A stretch of 64,000 nucleotides of DNA from Conchocele bisecta (taxonomy: Eukaryota > Mollusca > Bivalvia > Lucinida > Thyasiridae), in contig CM055267.1 in assembly GCA_029237695.1 (NCBI GenBank), forward strand, positions 6,842,036-6,906,035. The letters run 5' to 3'. A program made the translations under genes and the position numbers. The notes under the pieces were generated by a model, which was given only the letters and a program-made list of their open reading frames with translations, did no database searches and had not been told where the DNA came from. Positions 11,084 to 22,567 of the stretch are shown in pieces (within the stretch, counting starts at the first letter, position 1; each line of letters begins with the position of its first letter).

Positions 11084-11404
11084 ATGGAGTGCGAAACGTG
11101 TGGTAGAACTTTTGCCAAGAAGGCCAACTTGCAACGGCACATCGGGAGAAAGACGAGATGCAGTACTCCTGCATTCCTGTGCGAAGGTTGTGGAAAACAT
11201 TTCTCCAGTTCCCAGACGCTTTGCAGACACAAACAGAAACGGTGTACCGCACCCTCGAGAACACAACTCCAGACTGCCGAACTAGAAAGCCGGGTTGTCG
11301 AACTAGAAAGCCAGGTTGCGGAACTACAGGCGTCCCTAGAGACAGAAAAACGCAAAAGAAAAATAGCGGAGTCCTGCTTCCGAGAGCTACACCAGAAGAA
11401 ATAG
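11084..11404 (+). CDS. Zinc-finger/coiled-coil protein, intact, Polinton-associated
   Basis: A 106-residue protein starting MECETCGRTF. Two C2H2-type fingers: CETCGRTFAKKANLQRHIG with a following Cys, and LCEGCGKHFSSSQTLCRHKQ with a following Cys (C2HC-like). The C-terminal half is a regular helix with ELESRVVELESQVAELQASL, a strong coiled coil suggesting a dimer. It has the same architecture, position and orientation relative to the element end (12137) as the frameshifted genes at 4414-4729 and 36536-36851. I chose the ATG at 11084 because it begins the first finger and matches those homologues, although the frame is open far upstream through the 78-bp array. Probably a DNA-binding regulator of the element. 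Confidence 0.75.
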   Translation: MECETCGRTFAKKANLQRHIGRKTRCSTPAFLCEGCGKHFSSSQTLCRHKQKRCTAPSRTQLQTAELESRVVELESQVAELQASLETEKRKRKIAESCFRELHQKK

Positions 11405-12104
11405 TAGAACGAGATTGTTCTCGTACGCAGTTCTATCTGTCGTTCGCCTGTGTTGGTTGTAGTGCCTGTAGTTCGATGTATTTGGGTTTTTCGGAAATCC
11501 GTTCCCGATTTGTTCGTGGGTGTTGGGAGTGTCGTGTGGTGGTGGAAACGGTGCCACCTCTGGTGGTATCATTCTGCTCTTCTCTATGCAAAAAACCTGG
11601 TTTTTCGAGGGTGCTGGGGAGTACTTTTGTTCGTTGGATTTTTCCAAAATACACAAATGGGTGGTATCATTTCTGTTTGCCTCTTGGGAGGCCACGACAA
11701 GTCTATCTGTCGTTCGTCTGTAGTTGGTTGTAGTGTCTGTAGTTCGTTGTAGTTCGATGTATTTGGGTTTTTCTAAAATCCGTTCCCGATTTTTCGTGGG
11801 TGTTGGGAGTGTTGTATGGTGGTGAAAACGGTGCCACCTCTGGTGGTATCATTCTGCTCTTCTCTATGCAAAAAAACCTGGTTTTTCGAGGGTGCTGGGG
11901 AGTACTTTTGTTCGTTGGATTTTTCGAAGCCATGGATTTCGATCTCGATTTTAAATTTTTTTCGCTATGTATGGTGGGCGTACAACGAGACGGTCTCGAG
12001 GTTTAAAAATATTTCGGTGTTGGTGGCTAGTTTATATTATTGGCCAAAAACACGTTTTTCGATACTGTTGGGAGCTGTAACCAGGTCAATAACGCTTCCC
12101 ACCT
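11405..12104 (+). repeat. Direct duplication of about 275 bp in the sub-terminal region
   Basis: 11430-11660 and 11700-11930 are close direct copies (TCTATCTGTCGTTCG, GTGCCACCTCTGGTGG, GGTGCTGGGGAGTACTTTTG). Each carries a GGTGGTATCATT motif, as in the TIR. Overlapping ORFs on both strands here are repeat artefacts. Confidence 0.65.
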
Positions 12105-12137
12105 TTGGTGGTATCATTTTGACTCCCTATATACTAC
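12105..12137 (+). repeat. Terminus of second Polinton-like element
   Basis: GGTGGTATCATTTTGACTCC, then CTATATACTACT, is identical to the last bases of the full-length Polinton at 54289-54320. A short CCCACC precedes it, so only a small inner hairpin remains. This marks 12137 as a Polinton end, with the zinc-finger gene about 0.7 kb inside; the opposite end was not found. Confidence 0.75.
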
Positions 12138-12450
12138 TTCGCGTTTTCGCCTGGCTATCTCGCGTTTTCGAGGCCGCGATATCGCGTTTTCGCCTCGTCC
12201 TTTTCACGATGTCGCCTTCCGCTTTTGGAAATACGTTTGTCCATATCATTATGTGTGTGTAGAATGCATGCGTGTTGAAATTGAGTTTTGCGCATACATT
12301 ACATGTAGAATGCAATTCGAACTAGCATGCTTTATATGCATGTACGTACGTAGAACCAAATACAACACGCATGCTGTCTACACATGCATGGGCAAATCGT
12401 ATTTCCAAAAGCGGAAGGCGAGATCGATCGAGATCGCAAAAACGCGAGAT
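12138..12450. repeat. CGCGTTTTCG repeats and inverted repeat
   Basis: 12138-12200 has four CGCGTTTTCG units. 12205-12245 (TCGCCTTCCGCTTTTGGAAA onward) is inverted at 12388-12425, giving a stem with a loop of about 145 nt rich in CATGC motifs. No gene seen. Confidence 0.55.
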
Positions 12451-13160
12451 TGTAACAAAAAAGAAATATGGCCGTACCCACCCATCCCCAATTAGCACAT
12501 TTGCGACATATCATTTTCGGTCTAGCTGCACACCTGATGGTGTTTACAATCATCAGTCGGTAATCCAGTTTCACGTGCAAAGTGTGACTGACCTTTAGAA
12601 TTCGGTGGAAACAAACATACCAAAACCACGCTGTGTTGTCACTCACGTCATCGCATCGCCGATGAATTGATAATTACGCATTAGCTTGTGCATTTTCACA
12701 TTTGTTTGATTTCTTGATAAAACCAAGATTTGGCAGCACATGAGAATCGTTTCCTAAGACGATTCTCAAATTTTGTTAAAATAAGTTTTTGTAAAGAAAT
12801 ATCAATGTATTACGGGTTTTATTTTCACATTTGTCTGATGTCTTAATAAAACATGTTTTGACAACACATGGGAATTGTCTCCTTAGACGATTCTAATATT
12901 TTGTAAAAAGAATTGTCACATTTGTTTGATTTCTTAGACCATACAAACAATTGACAAATTCAGAAATCCACAACTTAATTTGTGTTTCTCGGGTCGGGTT
13001 TCATATGGTGGCGAGGAAATACGATCGATTACACACCGTGAAAATCTTGTTGGAACGTAAATATCAATTGTCACGTAGGCCATTTCAGTTTACCGCGCGT
13101 TACGTCAGCTGTTATTCTAAGTACGTATTGTCGTTCGTTAGGAGCATCTCTTTCCTTCGT
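12451..13160. repeat. Palindromic GAATCGT..ACGATTC units in tandem
   Basis: 12690-12790 and 12830-12930 are related units of about 150 bp, each with CACATGAGAATCGTTTCC / AGACGATTCT palindromes. The same unit appears once at 9660-9700 in inverse. The rest is unremarkable. Confidence 0.55.
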
Positions 13161-13164
13161 TTAT

Positions 13165-13330
13165 AAGGTATGGGTTGTGGCCTAGGGCTTAGAACACCGA
13201 ATTCCAATCTGGAGGTTGTGGAACCGTTCAAACATCGCCTTGGGAATCAAACATACCTTCATAGTATGTCCATCCCATTCAATTTCTCTTTTTCCTTCGT
13301 TTATATGCCGCGTAGAAACGATAATTAGGA
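13165..13330 (+). mobile_element. Fragment of tRNA-derived SINE
   Basis: ATGGGTTGTGG..TTAGAACACC..GGAGGTTGTGG..GTTCAAACATCG matches the SINE at 27003-27190, with mutations in the B-box. The tail is lost. Confidence 0.55.
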
Positions 13331-13779
13331 ACCTTAAATTCCATTTCCACCCCGTGAAGGAACATGCGTTTATTTCTCTAAAGTTAGGTGTCGAAAACGT
13401 TAACATACATAAAATAAATCAATAACCATCGATTGCCGCAGAATATTTTCGCTAATTCGCTAATTACTTTCAAATTCGATTAAATTAATATAATCAGGGT
13501 CGCTGTAGATTGCTTTCTTGCGATACACAGGTACTGTGTAACACAGTAGCTGAGAATCGCCAGGACGCCCGCGGCGTTATCGATCGATAAAGTGGTCAGT
13601 TTTTGGGATTAAGTTTATGACAGTCCGGTTCCAAAAAACGGGCTTGTGGCGTCCGGGACGTTCTAACAGACAATAGTGACTTGCCCGGGACTAAATTCCA
13701 GCATAGAGGCACTTGCCCGAGATTAAAACCGACTTGTCCCGGGCGTCGGGCGTGCCAATTCGTAGAGCCCTGCCTGACA

Positions 13780-14365
13780 GGTATACTAATTTAGGTAGAG
13801 ATGTGTATAGTAGAACTTATATAGAATTGGATAGAAAAATTTAGAAAAAATTGCTGAGTTAAAAAGGTGATATTTCTACATAAAACACAAAGGTGCACAT
13901 CTACAATATGTGTAGAATATGTGTGTATAGTTTCGGATCGAATGATGGAATTGTTTCAGAGGCGTTGTGTACACAAACTATGTACCCTATATAGAATTGT
14001 ATACACAAATGTAGAACAAATGGCTAAGTTAAAAAGGTGATATTTTTTGTTAAAAAATATTTTTTCGGCATAAAAAGACCAAGGTGCACATCTTCCATAT
14101 GTGTAGAAGACGTGTGTATTGTTTCAGATCGATCGACTGAACGGTTTCAGAGGAGTTGTATACACAAACTATGTACTCTATATAGAATTGTATACACAAA
14201 TGTAGAAAAAATGGCTAAGTTAAAAAGGTGATCTTTTGTTAAAAAAAAAATTTCGGCATGAAAACACCAAGGTGCACATCTTCAATATGTGTAGAAGACG
14301 TGTGTATAGTTTCAGATCGATCGACTGAACGGTTTCAGAGGTGTTGTGTACACAAACTATGCACT
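13780..14365. repeat. Tandem array, unit about 185-190 bp
   Basis: Three units share TACACAAACTATGTAC, ATATAGAATTGTATACACAA, AAGTTAAAAAGGTGAT and GATCGATCGACTGAACGG. The first unit (about 13800-13965) is more diverged. No coding potential. Confidence 0.7.
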
Positions 14366-15418
14366 TTTTCTGTCCTCCGCCCGCCCCGCGGTAAAACATA
14401 ATACATGTATGTACCATTTTTTAAAAACGGTCGTATACAAACATAAATACAAACCATTTTTGATGTTAACAGCGGCAACACATATATCCACATTTTTGCG
14501 GCACTGAAATCGCTAATATTATTTGTTCATCCCATCGCGCATATCCCGGGACGCATTTGATAATCATGAGTGTTTCAACTACATGTACTATATGTGACCG
14601 CCCGTGGGTCCGGTTAAAACATTTTACAGAGTTTCTCCTATCTTCCACATTTTCTTGTTTTGTTTTCTGACTAATTCTGCACCTGCACATATTTCTGTAA
14701 AGTTTCGACTTCATTTACAGATTAATCGTTGTAATTAATTGTATATCAATTATGAATATAGGCGAAAACCGACCATGCGATGCGAGATAAGTTCAGAGCC
14801 GAGCCGTGAATATCGCAAGTAATTGTGTGTGAAATCACTTCAACACGCGTAGTCGTGGAGTATTAAATTGAATTTGCTTTTAACTTATATTTAAAGATAG
14901 GAGTTGGCCCGAAGACTTTCCAAACCAGGGCAGTTGGGCCCAAAAAGTGTCGGGCCAATGGCCGTTAAATTGAGATGTGGCCTATCAAAACAAATTGTTT
15001 GTTTAGGGGGAACGGGCTCAAAATCTGTAGGTAGGGTAGGTAGGGATTTTTATTTTTTTTTATAAATGAAGCTCTAAATCGTTAAATACAACATGTACCT
15101 TGTTTACTTTACATGCCATTAGTTGTAGTATGAATATTAATTAAGCTCATAATTCATTGTATATTCTGGTGGATATTTTGCATCAAAAGAACACACAGAA
15201 TGCACATGAAACTGTACATCCTGTAAGGAATATAATATATTATATCAAAAATTATCAATTGTAGTGTTTAATTCAAACCCAAAAGCCATTTGTAAATGCA
15301 CATGAACTAGTGTTGAGAATAAATAAGACTTGACCCATTTGTGAACTCATGTTGGGTATTCCCCGAAAATCTGGATGTCCGGTGTACTTGCGCAGTGCAA
15401 TTTTAGTGACGTCAGTTA
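14366..15418. other. Intergenic, nothing recognisable
   Basis: A/T-rich, with short unsupported ORFs only. I see no conserved coding, RNA gene or clear repeat. Confidence 0.4.
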
Positions 15419-16067
15419 ATTGTATCCCCCGGACTCCGTCGGGGGATACTATGGATTTAACAGCGGGCCGCGTCCGCCGCAGACACTTCTTGTCCGGAGC
15501 ATAACTCGAACACCCTTTGGAATATTTTCATGAAACTTCACACATGCATAGACCACGACCCGAAGGTGTGTCGCGCACAAGAATGACAACTCTTGCATAG
15601 CTAATTGTTGAGTTATCTCCCTTTTTTGTTTCGCGCACTGATTTCGTGTCCGGAGCATAACTCGACCACCCTTTGGAATATTTTCATGAAACTTCACACA
15701 TGCATAGACCACGACCCGAACGTGTGTCGCGCACAAGAATGACAAATCTTGCATAGCTAATTTTTTAGTTATCTCCCTTTTTTGTTTCGCACACAGATTG
15801 ACCATAATTCGACCACCCTTTGGAATATTTTTATGAAACTTCACACATTCAATTAGACCACGAACCGAAGGTGTGTCGTGCACAAGAATGACAACTCTTG
15901 CATAGCTAATTTTTGTGTTATCTCCCTTTTTTGTTTTCGCGTACTGATTTCCTGTCCGGAGCATAACTCGACCACCCTTTGTAATATTTTCACGAAACTT
16001 AACACATGCATAGATCACGACCCGGAGGTGTGTCGCGCACAAGAATGACAACTCTTGCATCATTAAT
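15419..16067 (+). mobile_element. Helitron-like element B, 3' end missing
   Basis: It starts ATTGTATCCCCCGGACTCCG with the GTATCCCCC / GGGGGATAC hairpin, then CGCCGCAGACACTTCTTGTC and about 3.5 tandem units of 160-170 bp of the same type as element A. The array stops at about 16067 without the CTAG terminus, so it is truncated or interrupted. Confidence 0.6.
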
Positions 16068-16363
16068 TTGTTTTGATATGATGCGCGGACCAGTCATGTT
16101 TATATACTCATGGTCACTTATGTTTCACATTTATCAGAATATGTACCAGTAATAATTATAAACATCGCTACGAACACACGCGGGCCTACGTGACATAGTA
16201 CATGCTAATGTTTATTCAGAGTCTGCAATGCGTTCATTTGAAAATGAATACACAGATGAATTAATGGCGACTAGTCTTAGCCCTGATGAGGCCGATCTGT
16301 GGCTTCGCAAACACATTTATACCCCTAATACATGTTTATGTACCGCAGGATGGGGGGCATATT
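16068..16363. other. Spacer between Helitron-like elements
   Basis: It contains GATGCGCGGACCAGTCA..TACTCATGGTCA, also found near 6418-6455. A short ORF begins at 16228 (MRSFENEYTDELMATSLSPD...); I cannot assign it and it runs into the next element. Confidence 0.35.
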
Positions 16364-18813
16364 ATTGTATCCCCCGGACTCCGTCGGGGGATACTATGGA
16401 TTTGACAGCGCGCCGCGTCGGCGTCCGCGTCCGCCGCAGACACTTCTTGTCCGGAGCATAACTCGAACACCCTTTGGAATATTTTCATGAAACTTCACAC
16501 ATGCATAGACCACGACCCGAAGGTGTGTCGCGCGCAAGAATGACAACTCTTGCATAGCTAATTTTTGAGTTATCTCCCTTTTTTGTTTCTCGCACTGATT
16601 TCGTGTCCGGAGCATAACTCCACCACCCTTTGGAATATTTTCATGAAACTTCACACATGCATAGACCACGACCCGAAGGTGTGTCGCGCACAAGAATGAC
16701 AACTCTTGCATAGCTAATTTTTCAGTTATCTCCCTTTTTTTGTTTTGCGCACTGATTGACCATAACTCGACCACCCTTTGGAATATTTTTATGAAACTAA
16801 ACACATTCAATTAGACCACGAACCGAAGGTGTATCGTGCACAAGAATGACAACTCTTGCATAGCTAATTTTTTAGTTATCTCCCTTTTTTGTTTTCGCTC
16901 ACTGATTTCCTGTCCGGAGCATAACTCGACCACCCTTTGGAATATTTTCATGAAACTTCACACATGCATAGACCACGACCCGGAGGTGTGTCGCGCACAA
17001 GAATGACAACTCTTGCGCACTCTACAAACTGGACAATAATGCATGAAGACCTGTTTTCTCGTCTGCTCTGTACACCTTTTCTCGTGTGCTCTGTACACCT
17101 TACCTGTAGAGAGAACAATAGAAACTGGGAGAACCATGTGCTAGCATGGGCTAGCATGTGCAGATGTCCAGTGCTTGACCACTGTTGACCAGTTAATTTA
17201 TACAGGTAAATTACTACATTGGGTCCTGTGTTGAAAATATTGTGGCATTATGTGGACTTGTGCAGATATATGTAGATAAATATAGGACTATTTAAAAAAA
17301 AAAATCTGGTCTCCAATAGCAAGCATTATTATTTTTAAACTTTTTTTTTTTTTTTTTCTTTTTTTTTTTTTTTTTCATTTTTTTTTTTCATTCAAATTAT
17401 TTTTCAATTTTTGTCTAGTAGCATAAGGTCGTAAGTGCTATATACAGACTATTCACCTGTGCATGTGCTAGCATGTGCAACTGACCACTGACCACTTACA
17501 GGTAATTTATACAGGTAAATGATGATTATATTACATTTCCGTAAACTGTGTTGAAAATATTGTGGCATTATGTGGACCTGTGCAGATATATGTAGTAAAT
17601 ATAGGAATTAAAAAAAAAATTCTGTGCTCCAGTAGCAAGCATTATTATTTTTAAACTTTTTTTTTCCATTTTTTTTTTCAAATTATTATTTTTCAATTTT
17701 TGTCTAGTAGCATAGGTGGTAAGTGCTATATACAGACTATTCACCTGTGCATGTGCTAGCATGTGCAACTGACCACTGACAACTTACAGGTAATTTATAC
17801 AGGTAAATGATTGATTATTACATTTCCATAAACTGTGTTGAAAAATATTGTGGGAATATGTGGACCTGTGTATATATGATATGTAGATAAATATAGGACT
17901 ATTAAAAACATTCTGGGCTCCAGTAGGGAGCATTATTCTTTTTCTTTTTTTTAATTTAATTTTTTTTTCCATTTTTTTTTTTACATTCTTTTTCAATTTT
18001 TTAACTGACCACTAACTTATTACAGGTAATTTATACAGGTACATTATTACATTTCCGTAAACTGTGTTGACAATATTGTGGCAGTATGTGGACCTGTGCA
18101 TATATATGTAGATAAATATAGGACTATTAACAAAAATTCTGGGCTTCAGTAGCGAGCATTATTTTTTTTTAAATAAATTGTATATTACATTTCCGTCAAC
18201 TGTGTTGAAAATATTGTGGCATTATGTGGACCTGTGCAGATATATGTAGATAAATATAGGACTATTAAAAACAAATTCTGGGCTCCAGTAGCAAGCATTA
18301 TTATTTTTTATTTTTCAACTTTTTCAATTTTTTAACTGACCACTAACTTATTACAGGTAATTTATACAGCTAAATTATTACATTTACCTAAACTGTGTTG
18401 ACAATATTGTGGCAGTATGTGGACCTGTGCAGATATATGTAGACTATAGGACTATTAAAAAAAATTCTCGGCTCCAGTAGCGAGCATTATTTTTTTTATT
18501 TACATTCTATATTACATTTCCGTCAACTGTGTTGAAAATATTGTGGCATTATGTGCACCTGTGCAGATATATGTACATAAATATAGGACTATTAACAAAT
18601 AATTCTGCGCTCCAGTAGCTTCACACATGCATAGATCCTAAAGGTGTGTCGCGCAAGAATGACAACTCTTGCATCACTAATTGTTTAGTTATCTCCCTTT
18701 GTCCGTCACCGATTTTTGTCTCCGGAGCATAACTCGATCACCCTTGTTTCAAATTACTTGTGTATCTGGGGAGGGGGTTACACATGCGCTTGTCGACAAG
18801 CGTCCATTTCTAG
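16364..18813 (+). mobile_element. Helitron-like element C with two different internal tandem arrays
   Basis: It starts ATTGTATCCCCCGGAC at 16364 and ends with GCTTGTCGACAAGC plus CTAG at 18810-18813, followed by TT. The first array (16445-17015) is the GAGCATAACTCG type. A second, unrelated array at about 17190-18615 has units with TTATACAGGTAAAT, CTGTGTTGAAAATATTGTGG, ATATATGTAGATAAATATAG and CTCCAGTAGC, separated by poly-T tracts (17338-17400). The end then returns to the first unit type. Either the second array is an insertion or the element captured it. Confidence 0.6.
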
Positions 18814-19335
18814 TTATACCAGGGTTTTGCAGTCTGTGAACAAAGAACTATGGGCCTGTTTGCGGGTGTGGGGATGCGGCGAATACAAGTTAATGGCTAA
18901 TTACTAATAAGAGTTGAGAAGTTGAAATTCAGGAGTTGTGGATACGTAAGAAGGGGGAAACTATTCTGTGACACTGGGAGTTGGTACTTTAACACCAGAA
19001 GAAGTAAAATATAGTTACATTATATTAACATTACCGATTACCTGATTGAAATGACGACCATTTGACTAGAATTATGTGATTCATTTGGCGCAAAAGTGAA
19101 CATCAGTAAAAACAAATTCTACAGAAATGGCACTTTCAACGGGTAATATCTTATTTTTGTTCGTAAAGATCGTTATTTTAATGCGTTTTCAGTACAGCCA
19201 TACCTCTCTATAATGATCAAGAATGAACCAAATCGCATGTACATGATAAAACAAATCCGGGGGGAGCATATCCCCGGACCGCCCTAGCTACCTCCCGCGT
19301 TCTGCGCGGTCGACCACCGCAGCGCTTTCATTTTT
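18814..19335. other. Intergenic, nothing recognisable
   Basis: No gene or clear repeat seen apart from a short GGGGAGCATATCCCC hairpin-like segment near 19260. Confidence 0.35.
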
Positions 19336-20440
19336 ATGCCCCACCACGATAGTGGAGGGGGCATTTAGTGTTACCTTTGTCCGCCCGTCCGTCCGTTCCG
19401 TCCGTCACAAAACTTTAACGCTCGGGTAAATGTCTAATAATATCTTCACCCTTCGACCGATCTGCTTCATATTTCATATACACATTGCTCTAATGGTTCT
19501 CTACCGCCCTGTGCCAAATCCACGTCTGTGCGGCCCCCGCCAAGCCCAGGGTCAAGGTCACATACTTGGTGCTTCAAAAACTTTAACGCTCAGGTAAATA
19601 TCTTATAATTTCTCTTTCCATTCACGGATCAGCTTCATATTTCATATACGCATTGCTCTAATGGTCCTCTACCGCCCTGTGCCAAATCCACATTTGTCCT
19701 GCCCCCGCCAAGCCCAGGGTCAAGGTCACATACTTGGTGCTTCAAAAACTTTAACGCTCGGGTAAATATCTTATAATTTATGTTTCCTTTCACGGATCAG
19801 CTTCATATTTCATATACGCATTGCTCTAATGGTCCTCTACCACCCTGTGCCAAATCCACATTTGTCCTGCCCCCGCCAAGCCCAGGGTCAAGGTCACATA
19901 CTTGGTGCTTCAAAAACTTTAACGCTCGGGTAAATATCTTATAATTTATGTTTCCTTTCACGGATCAGCTTCATATTTCATATACGCATTGCTCTAATGG
20001 TCCTCTACCACCCTGTGCCAAATCCACATTTGTCCTGCCCCCGCCAAGCCCAGGGTCAAGGTCACATACTTAGTGCTTCAAAAACTTTAACGCTCAGGTA
20101 AATATCTTATAATTTCTGGTTTTTTTTCACGGATCGGCTTCATACTTCATATACGCATTGCTCTAATGGTCCTCTACCGCCCTATGCCAAATCCGCATTT
20201 GTCCTGCCCCCGCCAAGCCCAGGGTCAAGGTCACATACTTGGTGCTTCAAAAACTTTAATGCTCGGGTTAATATCTTATAATTTCTGTTCCCTTTCACGG
20301 ATCAGCTTCATACTTCATATACGCATTGCTCTAATGGTCCTCTACTGCCCTGTGCCAAATCCACATTAGTCCTGCCTCCGCCAAACTCAGGGTCGATGTC
20401 ACATACTTGGTGCTTCAAAAACTTTAACGCTCAGGTAAAA
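19336..20440 (+). mobile_element. ATGCC-hairpin element with about 168-bp tandem cores
   Basis: The head hairpin is ATGCCCCACCACGATAGTGG / GGGGGCAT, followed by TTAGTGTTACC and CCGTCCGTCCG repeats. Tandem units follow, with GGGTCAAGGTCACATACTTG at about 19549, 19718, 19885, 20053 and 20222. Long frames in these units are artefacts of the repeat. Confidence 0.7.
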
Positions 20441-20700
20441 AAAAAATTGACTTGGAATTTGGCCTCATTTATTATCAAAGCGATATGTGGGGCATCCGTG
20501 TTCTATGAACACATTTTATAGTTTTCTGGGGAACGGCCTGCATTGGGTTCAGGTCAAAACGTACCCAACAGGTGGCAAAACAAAAGGGTCAAAACGTACC
20601 CATTAGCGGGTCAAAACGTACCCACCAGCGAATAAAGGAGTACACATTTGTGAAGTCCAAATGCACCCACTTTTAGTGGACACATAATGACATATTGGCT
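20441..20700. repeat. GTCAAAACGTACCC repeat cluster, second site
   Basis: At 20548-20630 GTCAAAACGTACCC occurs three times in full and once in part, as at 6035-6200. Confidence 0.6.
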
Positions 20701-21410
20701 TTAAAGGTACATGCCCACTCAGTAGGCACAAAATGTTCTTTATAAAAATTAAATAAGTGTATAATTTTGACTGACCTAATTTTGTCACTATTCCACCAGT
20801 TCTAAAAATTACGAGTGCCAGCTATACAGATGTCATCATTTAGTAATATTTATTTTACTGATACATGTAGTGACTCGCGGTGGTATTTTTATGCAATTAT
20901 TTTAGCTGAAGATGCATTGATTATCAAAAGAGGGAGTACAAAATACGTACAGTAATGTGAAAATACGCATTGATTTTCAAATTAACTAGTGAAAATAGTG
21001 TCATAAAGTGTAAAAGTAAAATACGGAATGATTTTTAAATCAGGGGGGTATATTATGCTTTAGACACAAAGATTATCTTGAGCTCTAATTATTTATACTA
21101 ATTAATTAAATGTGTCACCTGAAAAAATAATATTAGACAGATTATAAAGTATGATCATTGCACATCAAAAAATAAATACAGAGAATAAATAGTAATGTCT
21201 GTTAACATTTTGAGGAAACATGGTTATCGCCCCTGATATCAGTGTGGAAATTTACGCGACGAGTCGTCTGATATAAAATGTATAATGATGCCAATCAATA
21301 CATGGGGTAATGTTGAATGAATGTTTATTTTGCCAGAAAATGTCTCCGATGATGTCTGATATAAAGAACATTTTGTGCCTAATGAGTGGGCATGTACATG
21401 TATCTTTAAA
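20701..21410 (-). mobile_element. TTAAAGGTACATGCCCAC MITE, copy 2 (lacks the 150-bp insertion)
   Basis: Inverse of 5113-5754, with about 42-bp terminal inverted repeats. The position equivalent to 5341-5490 reads through as an uninterrupted A/T stretch near 21155-21170, so this copy serves as the empty site. No ORF. Confidence 0.75.
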
Positions 21411-21537
21411 AATACATTTTGAGTGTGTAACTGCACCTCGTCGAAGTCGATTCAAAGTCGCCAAAGATTTACGTGACCATCCGCCGTTTACTCATATGAC
21501 AGCTGTTCTACAGCTGATTTTTAAATAGTGGTTGTTA

Positions 21538-22075
21538 TGCCACCGCAACGATAGTTGTTGCGGGGGGGGGTGTGGCATATAGTGTTTACACTGTCCGTAG
21601 ACAATTTTCCTTATCCGGCGAACTACTTCTACAGTTTTGGTATACTCGGTATACATCCCAACCATCAAATGCTGGAGTGCGTAACGTAATCCCATCGATC
21701 CATCCGCAGTTATGCCCCTTGTTGCAACTCTGAAATGTTTGTTTTTCTTGTCCGGTGCACTACTTCTACATTTTTTGGCCGATTCTCCTCTTACTAGGTA
21801 TACATCCCAACTATCAAGTGCATGAGTGCGTAACGTAACAATTTTAAAAAATGCGCTGTCCCACTGATCTTTCCACAATTTTGCCCATTTTTTTTTACTC
21901 TGTTTTACTCTGAACATATAGTTTGTCCTTGTCCGGCGAACTACTTCTACAGTTTTTGGCTGGTTATCTTCATACTCGGTATACATCCCATTCATCAAGT
22001 GCAGGAGTGCGTAACGTAAAATGTCCCTCCGATGCATCCGGAGTTGTGCCCTTTTTTCCTCTCTGAAACTCTAAA
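21538..22075 (+). mobile_element. ATGCC-hairpin element with about 190-bp tandem cores
   Basis: The head is ATGCCACCGCAACGATAG / GTTGCGGGGGGGGGTGTGGCAT, then ATAGTGTTTACACTGTCCG. Three core units share CGAACTACTTCTACAG, CGGTATACATCCCA and GAGTGCGTAACGTAA. Confidence 0.65.
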
Positions 22076-22388
22076 ATGACTTCAGTTGAAACCCCTATTA
22101 TCAATCACTCACTCTATGATTGCTTTTTGTTTTACTAGCAATTTTCTAGTTTTAATAATAATTGTTCTAACCTTGTACATGAATGTAGGTATCGGCCTTG
22201 TTGCATACATGTACACCAGGAATACTTTAACAGAGATTTCACATTTTCCTTGGGTGATACATATTTTCTAAATTTGTTTCCTTGCCTGTCATAAGTGTTT
22301 GTCATAAACTGAATAATTGGAGATAAAATTCAGTTCAGTAATAAACACTTGACATATTTTTCTATCGCAGGAATAGCGTTTGTGAACC

Positions 22389-22567
22389 ATGGGTGACCAA
22401 AAGAGCTTGCAAACGCAGTTCTTTAAGGAATTATTAGTGCAGCCAAAGAACTTCCTGTTGGCGAAGAAGGAGGAGATGGCGAGTGAAGCCCAGGCCCCGG
22501 ACGAGGACTATGGTGTGAGGGCAGGCCTGCCGTTCGATGGCAGATTCCCATATCAAGATCAGTCTAA
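22389..22567 (+). CDS. COX6B: Cytochrome c oxidase subunit 6B, coding exon 1
   Basis: Nuclear-encoded subunit of mitochondrial complex IV, located on the intermembrane-space side, where it helps hold the oxidase dimer. The three coding exons join to 115 codons. This exon starts at the ATG at 22389 and encodes a charged N-terminal stretch longer than in vertebrate COX6B, then the family signature FDGRFPYQDQS (compare FDSRFPNQNQ in vertebrates). The donor GTAGGT follows at 22568, leaving phase 2, so exon 2 supplies the last base of a Lys codon. In-frame reading past the donor hits TAG at once, which supports the splice. The gene shows no damage although both introns are full of MITEs. Identification rests on motif and cysteine spacing recognised by eye. 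Confidence 0.88.

Noticed and set aside
15449..16063. 204-codon minus-strand ORF with repeated ELSFLCATHLRVVVYACVKF
   Set aside because: It follows the tandem units of a Helitron-like element; the same peptide appears wherever the array is present.
16228..16461. 77-codon ORF MRSFENEYTDELM...
   Set aside because: The second half reads into the Helitron-like element; the first 45 residues could be an exon, but nothing supports it.
19549..20440. CRISPR-like array
   Set aside because: The units are contiguous 168-bp repeats with no unique spacers, in a eukaryotic genome.
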